From Paeniglutamicibacter kerguelensis (GTDB lineage Bacteria; Actinomycetota; Actinomycetes; Actinomycetales; Micrococcaceae), in assembly GCF_017876535.1 (NCBI RefSeq), contig NZ_JAGIOF010000001.1:434001-498000 (forward strand): a stretch of 64,000 nt of DNA, given 5' to 3'. Each line of letters begins with the position of its first letter. Position 1 is the stretch's first letter. The notes below the pieces were generated by a model. The model saw nothing but the letters and a program-made list of their open reading frames with translations. It searched no databases and was not told the DNA's origin. Below, piece after piece: positions 47,531 to 56,753 of this stretch. Made by a program: the position numbers and the translations under genes.

Positions 47531-48493
47531 ATGGCCAAGGGCAGTGGCGGCGCTAAGGGCGGGGGCGCCCACGGGGTTCCCGAGGCATACCTGCCCGCGG
47601 CGAATCAGGAAGGCGCGGACGGGGAACTTGCCCGCAGCAGCGAAAACGAGCAGGGCAAGAAGCGAAACCTCCACTACCCGCCCGCACCGGAACCCCTGCC
47701 ATTCGGCGTTCCCGACAATCACACCCACTTGGATTTCCGTGACGGCCTGGTCAACGTCAGCGTTGCGCAGGCGCTGGACGCGGCAAATGCCGTCGGGGTC
47801 CCCGGGGTGATCCAGGTCGGTTGCGATGTCGAGTCGTCTGAATTCGCGGTGCGCGCCGCCAGCGAGGACCGCAGGGTCCTGGCCGCCGTGGCAATCCACC
47901 CCAATGACGCGGCGGATCTTGCCGCAAGCGGAGGGCTTGATGCCGCGATCGCCAGGATTGAGGCGCTCGCCGGCCATGAGCGAGTCCGTGCCGTCGGGGA
48001 AACGGGACTGGACTATTTCCGCACGGGCCCCGAGGGGCGTCCGGCGCAGGAGGCCTCCTTCCGCGAGCACATCCGCATTGCCAGGGAAAATGGAAAGGCA
48101 CTCCAAATCCACGATCGTGACGCACATCTCGATGTGGTGCGTGTCCTTGAAAGTGAAGAGCTGCCGGAACACGTGGTCTTCCACTGCTTCTCGGGGGACG
48201 CTGCGTTGGCAGAAATTTGCAACGCCAATGGTTGGTTCCTCTCGTTCTCCGGAACCGTGACGTTCAAGAACTCCCTTGACCTTCGTGAAGCATTGTCGGT
48301 GGCCAGGCCGGAATTGGTGCTGGTGGAAACCGACGCCCCGTACCTCACCCCGCACCCGTACCGGGGGCGGCCAAACGCCAGCTACCTGATCCCGCAAACC
48401 GTGCGTTTCATGGCCGACCATGTGGATGTCGAGCTGGAGGAATACTGCCGGACGCTCGCCGAAAACACGCAGCGCGCCTACGGCGCCTTTTAG
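47531..48493 (+). CDS. TatD family deoxyribonuclease / metal hydrolase
   Basis: A 320-aa TIM-barrel metal-dependent hydrolase. The metal ligands are DNHTHLDF (about residue 60), the Glu in VRAVGETGLDYFR, HDRDAHLDV, VVFHCFSGD and ETDAPYLTPHPYRG near the C-terminus. TatD proteins have 3'-5' DNase activity. The first 55 residues are a charged, non-conserved extension. ATG 47531 is preferred over the adjacent TTG, with GGAG eight bases upstream. It precedes rpfB and rsmA in the order found in many actinobacteria (Rv1008-Rv1010, from memory). Confidence 0.9.
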   Translation: MAKGSGGAKGGGAHGVPEAYLPAANQEGADGELARSSENEQGKKRNLHYPPAPEPLPFGVPDNHTHLDFRDGLVNVSVAQALDAANAVGVPGVIQVGCDVESSEFAVRAASEDRRVLAAVAIHPNDAADLAASGGLDAAIARIEALAGHERVRAVGETGLDYFRTGPEGRPAQEASFREHIRIARENGKALQIHDRDAHLDVVRVLESEELPEHVVFHCFSGDAALAEICNANGWFLSFSGTVTFKNSLDLREALSVARPELVLVETDAPYLTPHPYRGRPNASYLIPQTVRFMADHVDVELEEYCRTLAENTQRAYGAF

Positions 48494-48780
48494 TGCATTT
48501 TTCCCACAACTCAAGCACGCTTCACTTGCAGCCTTATTACGATTCGATTACGGTTGATCAAAAGTAGCCGGGATCGGGGAAGGTTCCCGGGTGCGTTTGT
48601 TGCTGCAGAGTGTCGGTCGGAATCCGTTTGGTGCCGGCACTTCTGCGGCATCGGACGGTGCCTCAAAACGCCAAACCTTGCGCAACAACGGTTCCACGCG
48701 CGGTTCATGATCGAACCCGTGGTTGAAGCCGCGCAAGGCTGGGATCCCCGTGCCTGGATCAGAACTAAGTTTGGAATCCT

Positions 48781-49908
48781 GTGCAGAATGCCTTCAAGAA
48801 TCGTTGGGTGAAAATCGGCGCGCAAGCAGCCGTCCTAACCGCGTTGATCCTCGGTCTTGTCACGTTTGTCGGTGGCAACAAGACCGTCGCCGTGGCAATT
48901 GACGGTCAGAGCCAAAGCGTATCCACCCGAGCCGCGACAGTGGCCGATGTCCTGAAGGACTCGCAGATCGAGGTCTCCAGCCTCGATGCGGTTTCGCCGG
49001 CCCTTGAGACGGCCGTTGCCGATGGGGCATCCATCGACATCAAGCGAAACAAGACGGTGCAGGTCAGCATCGATGGTGTCGACCGCGTGGTTCACACCAC
49101 CGGCCTGACCGTTGCCGACGTCCTCGAGCAGCTTGATGTGGAATCCGACGCGGCGATCGCACAGCGTCCGGCACTTGAGCTTGCGGACCTGAGCACCGCG
49201 ATCGACATTTCCACTCCCAAGGTAGTGACGATCAAGGTCGACGGCGACACCAAGAATCTTGACACCACGGCCGCCACGGTTGCCGATGTATTGGCCGAGG
49301 CCAAGGTGAAGCTCGGGAAGGACGACGAGCTCAGCGTCAAGCCTGCTGCCGAGGTCACCGAGAACCAGAAGATCAAGGTCACTCGCGTGGAGAACAAGAA
49401 GGTCAAGGAAACCGAGCCGATAGCCCATGGCACCAAGACCGTCAAGGACGCCAAGGCACTTGAAGGCACCAAAAAGACCGTGACCAAGGGCGTCGACGGC
49501 GAGCGAACCCTCACCTACGCGGTCACCCTGCGCAACGGCAAGGAAGCCGACAAGGAACTGGTCAGCGAGAAGGTCACCACCAAGCCGGTGGAAGAAGAAA
49601 TCTCCATCGGAACCAAGGCCAAGCCCAAGCCCAAGGCGGCCACCAAGGCCCCCGGAAGCGTTTCGGCCACCTGGAAGGCCCTGGCCAAGTGCGAATCCGG
49701 CGGCAACTGGTCGATCAACTCCGGCAACGGCTACTACGGCGGCCTGCAGTTCTCCGCCAGCAGCTGGGCCGGCGCGGGCGGCACCAAGTACGCCGCGCTT
49801 CCGCACCAGGCAACCGCCGCCGAACAGGTGGCAACTGCCGAGAAGCTGCGCAAGAGCGGCGGCTGGGGCCACTGGCCGGCCTGCTCGAGCAAGCTGGGCC
49901 TGCGCTAG
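48781..49908 (+). CDS. rpfB: Resuscitation-promoting factor RpfB
   Basis: A 375-aa secreted or membrane-anchored muralytic protein that promotes growth from dormancy. A signal anchor lies at about residues 12-32. Three DUF348 repeats follow (residues 36-90, 93-150, 153-203, each with a T-x-A/G-T-V-A-D-V-L core). A G5 domain covers about 205-285 (VKETEPIAHGTKTV... TYAVTLRNGKE), then a Lys/Pro linker. The lysozyme-like Rpf domain covers 295-375 with the catalytic Glu in KCESGGNW and the core GYYGGLQFSASSWAGAGG. Three DUF348, G5 and Rpf is the complete RpfB architecture. GTG 48781 has GGAATCCT upstream. The 287-nt upstream gap holds no riboswitch that I can recognise. Confidence 0.93.
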   Translation: MQNAFKNRWVKIGAQAAVLTALILGLVTFVGGNKTVAVAIDGQSQSVSTRAATVADVLKDSQIEVSSLDAVSPALETAVADGASIDIKRNKTVQVSIDGVDRVVHTTGLTVADVLEQLDVESDAAIAQRPALELADLSTAIDISTPKVVTIKVDGDTKNLDTTAATVADVLAEAKVKLGKDDELSVKPAAEVTENQKIKVTRVENKKVKETEPIAHGTKTVKDAKALEGTKKTVTKGVDGERTLTYAVTLRNGKEADKELVSEKVTTKPVEEEISIGTKAKPKPKAATKAPGSVSATWKALAKCESGGNWSINSGNGYYGGLQFSASSWAGAGGTKYAALPHQATAAEQVATAEKLRKSGGWGHWPACSSKLGLR

Positions 49909-49965
49909 GAACCAACGCACGGCACGCCTCCTGGCGAACGCCGGCAACAGCACAAACCATATTGA

Positions 49966-49999
49966 CCGATGGGCCCCGCGCTATTGCGGGGCCCATCGG
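49966..49999 (+). terminator. Hairpin between rpfB and rsmA
   Basis: A perfect 14-bp inverted repeat, CCGATGGGCCCCGC (49966-49979) and GCGGGGCCCATCGG (49986-49999), with a 6-nt loop. It lies 57 nt after the rpfB stop. No U-tract follows. Confidence 0.65.
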
Positions 50000-50077
50000 G
50001 CTTCCCCGAGCGCATCGCCCCGTGCTTCCCCCGGACCGCCGGTCCGCCCGGGCCGGTGCCTGAACTAAGATTGAAAC

Positions 50078-50959
50078 GTGACTTCCGTAGAATCGACCCC
50101 GCCGCCGCTGCTCGGCGCCACCGACATTCGCCGCCTTGCCGGTGAGCTCGACGTACGCCCGACCAAGACGTTGGGGCAAAACTTCGTCATTGACGGAAAC
50201 ACCATCCGCCGCATCGTTTCGACGGCGCGCCTGGATCCAAGCGAAACCGTGCTTGAGGTCGGACCCGGCTTGGGTTCGCTGACCCTTGGCCTGCTCGACG
50301 CCGCGGCCCGCGTGGTTGCCGTCGAGATCGACCCGAAGCTGGCCGCGCGCCTGCCGCAGACCGTTGCCGAATTCCGCCCGGAGAAAGCGGACAACCTGAC
50401 GGTCATCCTCTCCGACGCCATGAAGATCACGGAGCTTCCGCATCCGCCCACGGCGCTTGTGGCCAACCTGCCGTACAACGTTGCGGTGCCGGTGGTGCTG
50501 CACCTGCTCGAGCACTTCCCCTCGTTGCAGCATGGCCTGGTCATGGTGCAGGACGAGGTTGCCGACCGCATGGCGGCCGGACCCGGCAACAAGACCTACG
50601 GGGTCCCCAGCGTCAAGGGTGCCTGGTACGGCACCATGCGAAAGGCCGGCGTCATCGGCATGAACGTTTTCTGGCCCGCACCGAAGATCAACTCGGGCCT
50701 TGTCGGGTTCGAACGCAGCGAGCCGCCGGTCACAACCGCCAGCCGCCAAGAGGTTTTTGCCGTCATCGACGCCGCCTTCGCCCAGCGCCGCAAGACGCTG
50801 CGCGCGGCACTGGCCGGGTGGGCCGGATCCCCGGCCCAGGCCGAGGCGGCCTTGGTGGCAGCCGGCATCGACCCGCAGGCCCGCGGCGAGAAGCTCGGCA
50901 TCCTCGAGTTCACGGCCATCGCCGAGGCCAAGCAAAAGTTGGAATCCGGTACCGAATGA
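50078..50959 (+). CDS. rsmA: 16S rRNA (adenine(1518)-N6/adenine(1519)-N6)-dimethyltransferase
   Basis: A 293-aa KsgA/RsmA enzyme dimethylating two adenines in the 3' end of 16S rRNA. The N-terminal [18 protein letters not shown] and SAM motif [17 protein letters not shown] are canonical. The catalytic motif [16 protein letters not shown] is present. GTG 50078 is used. The stop codon overlaps the ispE start as ATGA (50956-50959), so the two are translationally coupled. A hairpin separates it from rpfB. ksgA is the synonymous gene name. Confidence 0.94.
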   Translation: MTSVESTPPPLLGATDIRRLAGELDVRPTKTLGQNFVIDGNTIRRIVSTARLDPSETVLEVGPGLGSLTLGLLDAAARVVAVEIDPKLAARLPQTVAEFRPEKADNLTVILSDAMKITELPHPPTALVANLPYNVAVPVVLHLLEHFPSLQHGLVMVQDEVADRMAAGPGNKTYGVPSVKGAWYGTMRKAGVIGMNVFWPAPKINSGLVGFERSEPPVTTASRQEVFAVIDAAFAQRRKTLRAALAGWAGSPAQAEAALVAAGIDPQARGEKLGILEFTAIAEAKQKLESGTE

Positions 50960-51897
50960 GCCGCACCATCACCGCCCGGGCGCCGGGAAAAATCAACTGC
51001 TACTTCAAGGTTGGTCCACCCCGTGAAGACGGCTACCACTCGGTGGCCAGCCTTTATCTGGCGGTGTCGCTCTACGAGGACGTCTCGGCAACCGGCCGCG
51101 ACGACGAGGAAATCCACGTCTCGCTGCACCCGGATTCAACCGCGGTCTCGGACCCCGATTCGTTCCCGCTGGGACCGGACAACCTAGTGGTCAAGGCCGC
51201 GATGATGCTGCGCGAGCACACCGGTCACTACGCCGGGGTGGACCTCTGCATCACCAAGCGCGTGCCTATCGCCGGCGGCATGGGCGGGGGGTCGGCCGAC
51301 GCCGCAGCGACCCTGGTGGCCTGCAACGCGCTCTGGGGAACCGGGCTGAACCGTGAGGAACTCTCCCTGCTCGGTGGCCGTCTGGGAGCCGACGTGCCCT
51401 TCGCCCTGCACGGCGGAGCCGCCGTCGGCCTGGGCGTCGGGGACATGCTGGCCCCGCTGCTCTTGCGCGAACGCACCGACTGGGTGCTGGTTCCCGCCTC
51501 CTACGGCCTGTCCACGCCGCGCGTCTACGGCATGCTGGACCGGCTGCGCGCCACCGAGGACGTATCGACCCCCACCGAGGTGGACCCGGACATGATCGGT
51601 GCCCTGATGGATGCGGACCTCGATGCCCTTTCGGGCCTGCTCGTCAACGACATGACACGTGCCGCCCTGGCGCTGGCCCCGGAACTCGGCGTGGTGCGTG
51701 ACCTCGGCGAGGCCGCGGGCGCCCTGCACGCGCTGGTCTCCGGATCCGGCCCCACCTTGGCCCTGCTGGCGCGGGATCCGGCGCACGGGGAAGAAATCAT
51801 GAACCAGCTCTCGGACGAGGCGGGCGTGGCGACGACCGCCGTGCACGGCCCGGTTCCCGGAGCCAGCATCCTGCCCACCACCGAACCAACCCTCTAG
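50956..51897 (+). CDS. ispE: 4-(cytidine 5'-diphospho)-2-C-methyl-D-erythritol kinase
   Basis: A 313-aa GHMP kinase of the non-mevalonate isoprenoid pathway, providing IPP for the cis-prenyltransferases. The N-terminal [24 protein letters not shown] is typical. The ATP-binding motif [17 protein letters not shown] is complete, and the third GHMP motif is seen as [15 protein letters not shown] 50956 overlaps the rsmA stop. The frame is open much further upstream, inside rsmA. The ABC-F gene follows after 17 nt. Confidence 0.94.
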   Translation: MSRTITARAPGKINCYFKVGPPREDGYHSVASLYLAVSLYEDVSATGRDDEEIHVSLHPDSTAVSDPDSFPLGPDNLVVKAAMMLREHTGHYAGVDLCITKRVPIAGGMGGGSADAAATLVACNALWGTGLNREELSLLGGRLGADVPFALHGGAAVGLGVGDMLAPLLLRERTDWVLVPASYGLSTPRVYGMLDRLRATEDVSTPTEVDPDMIGALMDADLDALSGLLVNDMTRAALALAPELGVVRDLGEAAGALHALVSGSGPTLALLARDPAHGEEIMNQLSDEAGVATTAVHGPVPGASILPTTEPTL

Positions 51898-51914
51898 CTA
51901 GGAGCACCCCACCC

Positions 51915-53723
51915 GTGGCACATTTGCTCGGCGCCGAAAACATTTCCATGGCCTTCGGCACCCGTACCGTTCTCGATTCCCTGTCGCTGGGCCTCGAGGA
52001 CGGCGACCGCATCGGCATGGTCGGTCGCAACGGCGACGGCAAGTCCACGCTCATGCGACTGCTGGCCGGGCGCATCACCCCGGACTCGGGGCGTGTCACC
52101 AAGCGCGGCGACGTGCGCGTTGCCTACCTTGACCAGTCCGACGTGCTCGAAGGGCACCTTTCGGTGGGCGAGGCCATCGTCGGCGAGGCCGCGGACCACG
52201 AGTGGGCCTCGAACCCGCTGGTGCGCGAGGTCATGGGCGGTCTGGTCGGCGAGGTTGACTGGCACGCGGAGGTTTCATCGCTCTCCGGCGGCCAGAAGCG
52301 CCGCGTGGCCCTGGCCAAGCTGCTCATCGGCGAGCACGAGGTGATCATGCTCGACGAGCCGACCAACCACCTCGACGTGGAGGGCGTGGCCTGGCTGGCC
52401 AAGCACCTGAAAAACCGCTGGCGCGCCAACGCCAACAGCCTGCTCGTGGTCACCCACGACCGCTGGTTCCTCGACGAAATCTGCACCAGCACCTGGGAAG
52501 TCCACGACGGCATCGTTGACCCGTTCGACGGCGGCTACGCGGCCTACGTGCTGGCCCGGGCCGAACGCGACCGCACCGCGTCGGTTGTCGAAAGCAAGCG
52601 CCAGCAACTGGTCAAGAAGGAACTGGCATGGCTCCGCCGCGGCGCCCCGGCCCGCACCGCCAAGCCGAAGTTCCGCATCGAGGCCGCAAACACCCTCATC
52701 GCTGATGTCCCGGTGGCTCGCGACACCGTCGCCCTGAACAAGATGGCCACCGCCCGCTTGGGCAAGGACGTGCTTGACCTCGAGCACGTCACCCTCGACT
52801 TCGGCACCGGCAAGCCACTGTTCAACAACATCACCCTGCGTCTGGCCCCGGGTGAACGTATCGGCATTGTCGGTGTCAACGGCGCCGGAAAATCGACGTT
52901 GATGCGATTGCTCAACGGCGAGATCGAGCCCACTGCGGGCAAGATCAAGCGAGGCAAGACCGTGAAGACCGCCATCCTCACCCAGGAGGTCAAGGAACTC
53001 GACGAGGTCGCGGACATGCGCCTGATCGAGGTCATCAAGTCCGAACGCATGTCCTTCGAGGTCGGCGGCAAGGAAGTTTCCGCCGGCCAGCTCGCCGAAC
53101 AACTGGGCTTCGGAACGGACAAGCAGTGGACCCCGGTCAAGGAACTCTCCGGCGGCGAGCGTCGTCGACTGCAGTTGCTTCGCCTGCTCATCGGCGAGCC
53201 CAACGTGTTGATGCTCGATGAGCCCACCAACGACCTGGACACGGACACCCTCGCGGCGATCGAGGACATGCTCGACGGCTGGCCGGGCACCCTCGTGGTC
53301 GTCAGCCACGACCGCTACCTGCTTGAACGCGTCACCGACCACCAGGTGGCCCTGCTTGGCGACGGCAAGATCCGCGGCTTGCCAGGAGGCGTGGACCAGT
53401 ACCTGGAACTTCGATCGGGCGTTCAGGGCGGCGGAAGCACGGGGGCCCCGACCGACAAATCCGGATCCGCCGTGCCCGTCGAGGCCGCCGGTCCAAGCGA
53501 GGCCGAGAAGCGCGAGGCCCGAAAGGAACTGAACCGGGTCGAACGACAGATGGGCAAGCTGGACTCTCAGATCGACAAGCTTCATGCCCAAATGGCGGCC
53601 GCCTCGGAAGCCATGAAGTTCGACGAGGTGAACAAGTTCAACGCCACCTTGCAGAGCGTCGAAGCGGAAAAGGAAGAGCTGGAAATGGCGTGGCTGGAGG
53701 CCGCGGAAATTCTCGGCGAGTAA
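51915..53723 (+). CDS. ABC-F family ATP-binding protein
   Basis: A 602-aa soluble protein with two ATPase cassettes and no membrane domain. Domain 1 has GRNGDGKS (residues 37-44), LSGGQKRRVALAKLL and LDEPTNHLD. Domain 2 has GVNGAGKS, LSGGERRRLQLLRLL and LDEPTNDLD. The inter-domain linker (residues 210-265) is the P-site tRNA-interaction motif region, with ERDRTASVVESKRQQLVKKELAWLRRGAPARTAK. The C-terminus (about 525-600) is a charged coiled coil as in Uup. ABC-F proteins act on stalled or antibiotic-bound ribosomes. Start is GTG 51915 with AGGAG 12 bases upstream. It is the fourth gene of the tatD-rpfB-rsmA-ispE region. Confidence 0.9.
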   Translation: MAHLLGAENISMAFGTRTVLDSLSLGLEDGDRIGMVGRNGDGKSTLMRLLAGRITPDSGRVTKRGDVRVAYLDQSDVLEGHLSVGEAIVGEAADHEWASNPLVREVMGGLVGEVDWHAEVSSLSGGQKRRVALAKLLIGEHEVIMLDEPTNHLDVEGVAWLAKHLKNRWRANANSLLVVTHDRWFLDEICTSTWEVHDGIVDPFDGGYAAYVLARAERDRTASVVESKRQQLVKKELAWLRRGAPARTAKPKFRIEAANTLIADVPVARDTVALNKMATARLGKDVLDLEHVTLDFGTGKPLFNNITLRLAPGERIGIVGVNGAGKSTLMRLLNGEIEPTAGKIKRGKTVKTAILTQEVKELDEVADMRLIEVIKSERMSFEVGGKEVSAGQLAEQLGFGTDKQWTPVKELSGGERRRLQLLRLLIGEPNVLMLDEPTNDLDTDTLAAIEDMLDGWPGTLVVVSHDRYLLERVTDHQVALLGDGKIRGLPGGVDQYLELRSGVQGGGSTGAPTDKSGSAVPVEAAGPSEAEKREARKELNRVERQMGKLDSQIDKLHAQMAAASEAMKFDEVNKFNATLQSVEAEKEELEMAWLEAAEILGE

Positions 53724-53725
53724 GC

Positions 53726-53752
53726 GCCGGGCGGCTTCCCCGGCCGCCCGGC
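53726..53752 (+). terminator. Hairpin after the ABC-F gene
   Basis: A perfect 10-bp repeat, GCCGGGCGGC (53726-53735) and GCCGCCCGGC (53743-53752), with a 7-nt loop, directly after the stop codon. It marks the end of the conserved core block and the start of the unusual LuxR region. Confidence 0.65.
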
Positions 53753-53842
53753 CAACCCACCTCCAAACTGCATATCCACAGGTGGTCTATCCAATCTTCT
53801 TTTTCAGTGGCAAGATTGCCCCACGGGGAAGGGTAGGTATAA

Positions 53843-56611
53843 GTGGATTGGTTTGGGGCGGTCGCCGACTCACAGGCACCTTCAGCGGATCGGTTTTTCG
53901 CTTCGCAACGCAGTATCGATTTCAACTGGGACGTCTTTGAAAGGGACGGTCTGGTCAATCAAGCCGTCGACGCATTGCTCAACGGACCGGGCACTTTGCT
54001 TGAGGGGCCTGCGGGCTCGGGCAAGCGAACCATGGCTGCCGCTGTCATGCGCAGATTGCATGGCAAGGCCCTCATCTTGGATTTGGGGTTTCCGGAGCAG
54101 CAACGTGCAACATTGGCCTTCAGCCGGGTCTTGGATCGCGTGGAACACCAGGACGAGGAAACAAAGTTCCAGGAGCTGAGCGGCGCGCACGAAATGCTGG
54201 AAAGGGAATCCGGGGGACGACCAGTCGTTGTCTTTGTTCCCGAAGCCTTGCGGCTTGGCTCCCATGCCATTTCATTCCTGTCTGCCTTGGCGCTTGCCAA
54301 TGCCGTTGCCCTGTTGTGCTTGACGACAACTCTGCCCTCGGCCAACCACCAGGAACGTGATGACCTCATCGGCTCTGTGCGCTTGCAGCGAATACGGCTA
54401 ATGCCCTTGACCCTGAGCGAAACGCATCGTCGAATGGGAATGGCGTTGGGGGGTGAGGTCAGCCGGGCCACGTCATATCAACTGTGGAGGTCCTCTTCAG
54501 GGCAACTGCACCTCATAGCCGCGCTTGTGCAGGATTGGTACGAACAGTGCTATCTGGTCCGCTCGGGAAACGTTTGGGTTGTCAACGGCGCCAAGGGTCC
54601 GATTGGGCCGCGGAGCCGAGCAATCCATACGACAACGGCACAGCGGGCCAAGGGCAAGGAGCTTGAGACGCTCCAGCTGTTGGCGTTATCCGAGGAAATT
54701 CCATTGAGCGCCTTGATGAGTGTCGGTGATGCCGATGTCGTCGATTCCGTGCATGCCCAAGGGCTGCTGGAAATTCGTGGAAGATACTCGCGAAAAGTGA
54801 GCCTACAGGGAACACTCAGTCATCAAGTTGTTGCAGATGCCACAGCGCCGGGGAAGGCCCGTGAGCTACTCGAGATTTTTCTGGGTGTTCCGGGCAACGA
54901 AGCATTGCTGAAGCCTTCGGTAAGGCTCAAATGGCAACAAATAGCCGGCCTGCCAACCAGCCCTGGGCTGGTTCACGACGCTGCACTGGAGGCACTTTCC
55001 GAAGGGCATGCCGATCTCTGTCTGGAAATCCTCAATGAGGGGCACGATGCGTCCCCGGAAACCGACCTGGTTCGGTTGGAAGCCCTCATAGGCGGGGGAT
55101 ACCTAGAACATGCCGGTGAGATCCTGGAGCGCTTGCGCGCACTGTTCGGTTCGGGAATACCGGCGCCGGATTTCAACCCGATGCCGGAAAACCTGGCGCA
55201 CATGATTCGTCTGGAAATCGCGGCGACGCAAATCGCAGCCATACGGTCGCATTCTCACGGAGGTCGTCTGCGCGAGATCTTTGCCGCGACACGAGACGCC
55301 ATCGCCGCGTGGATCAATGCTGGGCGTACAGACTCACAACGACTGCAGGAGCTAGCCGGAAAACTCGACCTCATAGAATCCGAGGTTCTCTATCGTGTTG
55401 GTGAACGGCTCTGGATCAGCAATCCACCGTATACGCATCCGAATTTGAGGGCCGATGACCTGCTACGTTGGCAGTTCTTCCACAACTTGCATTCCGTGCG
55501 CGCCGGGCACGTCAGGTCCGCCCTTAGAAGGGGGGAAGAATTGGTTCTCCTGCTTCAGCAAGATCTATTGCCAGTTTCGACGAACCAGAGGATTCGCCAG
55601 CACCTGGCCGATTTGTACCTGATTTCAGGAGAATGGAGCAAGGCCCTCACCTCGATTGAGGCTGCCTGGACCGGGGGAGAAGAATCTCCCAGGATCGTCG
55701 AAATCAAGGGTTTGTACGCCTCGCTCGTATACGTTTTCATGGGTCATACAGAAGATGCATTGCAGCAGCTTCAGGTGGAAATCGAACAACTGCGAACCTT
55801 GGATCCAGACGGCCAGTTGCCGCTGGCCATAGCTGCCGCTGCTTTGGCGGCATCGAGTGTCGATGAGGTTCAAGCCGCGGGACACCTTGCGGAATTGGAC
55901 CTTATGCCGACCCCGGCCCAGTGGGAGACCGCCCAAGCCGTGGCAGTCCTCACCGCGATAGTCCATTTCCATCTGGGTGCTCGTGAAAAAGCCCTTCGGA
56001 TGCTGCACGATCAGGCGGAAGAGAATCTCGCGAGGGGGGCGTTTACCTTGGAGTTGACCAACCGCATGATGTTGCTGCGCTTTGGACATCGTGAGGGGCT
56101 CGAGAAGCTGCTTTCCTGCTCGGCAAGAATTGATGGCTCGCTGGCGGCCACAGTGGAATCGCTGGTTAGGCATTTCGGCGAAACGGAAAGCTCCGAGCGC
56201 GCACAGGCAGTGACGGAGGCATGGGCGATGGGCCACAAGTCCTTCGCAACGGCCGTCGAATCCCAAGAAGCGGCGAATCCACGCCAAATCGCCGACCTGC
56301 GGACGGCGGGACCACTTTATGTCCTGCCTGAGTCGGATACCGGCGAAATCGGAGCCGCAAACGGATCTGCGTCTGTACGTGTTTCGTCACTGACAAACCG
56401 GCAAAGAATGATTGTTGCCGAAGTTGCCACCGGTGCCAGCAACAAGGAAATCTCAGAACGGTTGCAAGTCAAGGTACGGACCGTTGAAGGGCACCTGTAT
56501 CAGATCTATCAGCGCCTTGACGTCGGTTCGCGCCTCGACCTGGGGAAACTGTATCTAGACGCAATGGCTGATTCCGCCGGTCGCACTGACAACCGATCCG
56601 AACATACTTAA
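53843..56611 (+). CDS. Large LuxR-type regulator 1 (NTPase-like N-terminus, C-terminal LuxR HTH)
   Basis: A 922-aa protein of the LAL/STAND-like layout. A P-loop-like segment GPAGSGKRT is at residues 55-63: it keeps the Lys but has Arg where Ser/Thr is normal. The putative Walker B region VVVFVPEA (128-135) lacks the usual Asp/Glu after the hydrophobic strand, so nucleotide hydrolysis is doubtful. The middle (about 300-840) is all-helical and TPR-like. The LuxR HTH is at about 848-905, with T880-L885 reading TVEGHL. No signal or membrane segment was seen. Codon use is less GC-rich than in the ABC-F gene. GTG 53843 is the only good start. The regulated genes are unknown. Confidence 0.85.
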   Translation: MDWFGAVADSQAPSADRFFASQRSIDFNWDVFERDGLVNQAVDALLNGPGTLLEGPAGSGKRTMAAAVMRRLHGKALILDLGFPEQQRATLAFSRVLDRVEHQDEETKFQELSGAHEMLERESGGRPVVVFVPEALRLGSHAISFLSALALANAVALLCLTTTLPSANHQERDDLIGSVRLQRIRLMPLTLSETHRRMGMALGGEVSRATSYQLWRSSSGQLHLIAALVQDWYEQCYLVRSGNVWVVNGAKGPIGPRSRAIHTTTAQRAKGKELETLQLLALSEEIPLSALMSVGDADVVDSVHAQGLLEIRGRYSRKVSLQGTLSHQVVADATAPGKARELLEIFLGVPGNEALLKPSVRLKWQQIAGLPTSPGLVHDAALEALSEGHADLCLEILNEGHDASPETDLVRLEALIGGGYLEHAGEILERLRALFGSGIPAPDFNPMPENLAHMIRLEIAATQIAAIRSHSHGGRLREIFAATRDAIAAWINAGRTDSQRLQELAGKLDLIESEVLYRVGERLWISNPPYTHPNLRADDLLRWQFFHNLHSVRAGHVRSALRRGEELVLLLQQDLLPVSTNQRIRQHLADLYLISGEWSKALTSIEAAWTGGEESPRIVEIKGLYASLVYVFMGHTEDALQQLQVEIEQLRTLDPDGQLPLAIAAAALAASSVDEVQAAGHLAELDLMPTPAQWETAQAVAVLTAIVHFHLGAREKALRMLHDQAEENLARGAFTLELTNRMMLLRFGHREGLEKLLSCSARIDGSLAATVESLVRHFGETESSERAQAVTEAWAMGHKSFATAVESQEAANPRQIADLRTAGPLYVLPESDTGEIGAANGSASVRVSSLTNRQRMIVAEVATGASNKEISERLQVKVRTVEGHLYQIYQRLDVGSRLDLGKLYLDAMADSAGRTDNRSEHT

Positions 56612-56700
56612 GTACCGCAAAAGGACAAACGAGTGAATCAAGTATTTCCACTACTGATGATTAGGCTACGGAACCGCCGTAGGATGAGGACGAAGTGGCA

Positions 56701-56725
56701 AAAGACCTCCTTGGGGGCGGTCTTT
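56701..56725 (+). terminator. Short hairpin between regulator 1 and regulator 2
   Basis: AAAGACC (56701-56707) pairs with GGTCTTT (56719-56725) across an 11-nt loop, in the 142-nt gap before regulator 2. It may end the first transcript; being a short stem, it is uncertain. Confidence 0.4.
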
Positions 56726-56753
56726 CGCTGATCTATCCGGCTTTGGGGAACGG

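Noticed and set aside
48494..48780. Possible c-di-AMP (ydaO-type) riboswitch upstream of rpfB
   Set aside because: Actinobacterial cell-wall hydrolase genes often carry one, but I could not find the conserved GGGTGAAT-like and pseudoknot elements in this gap. An Infernal search with the ydaO model would decide.
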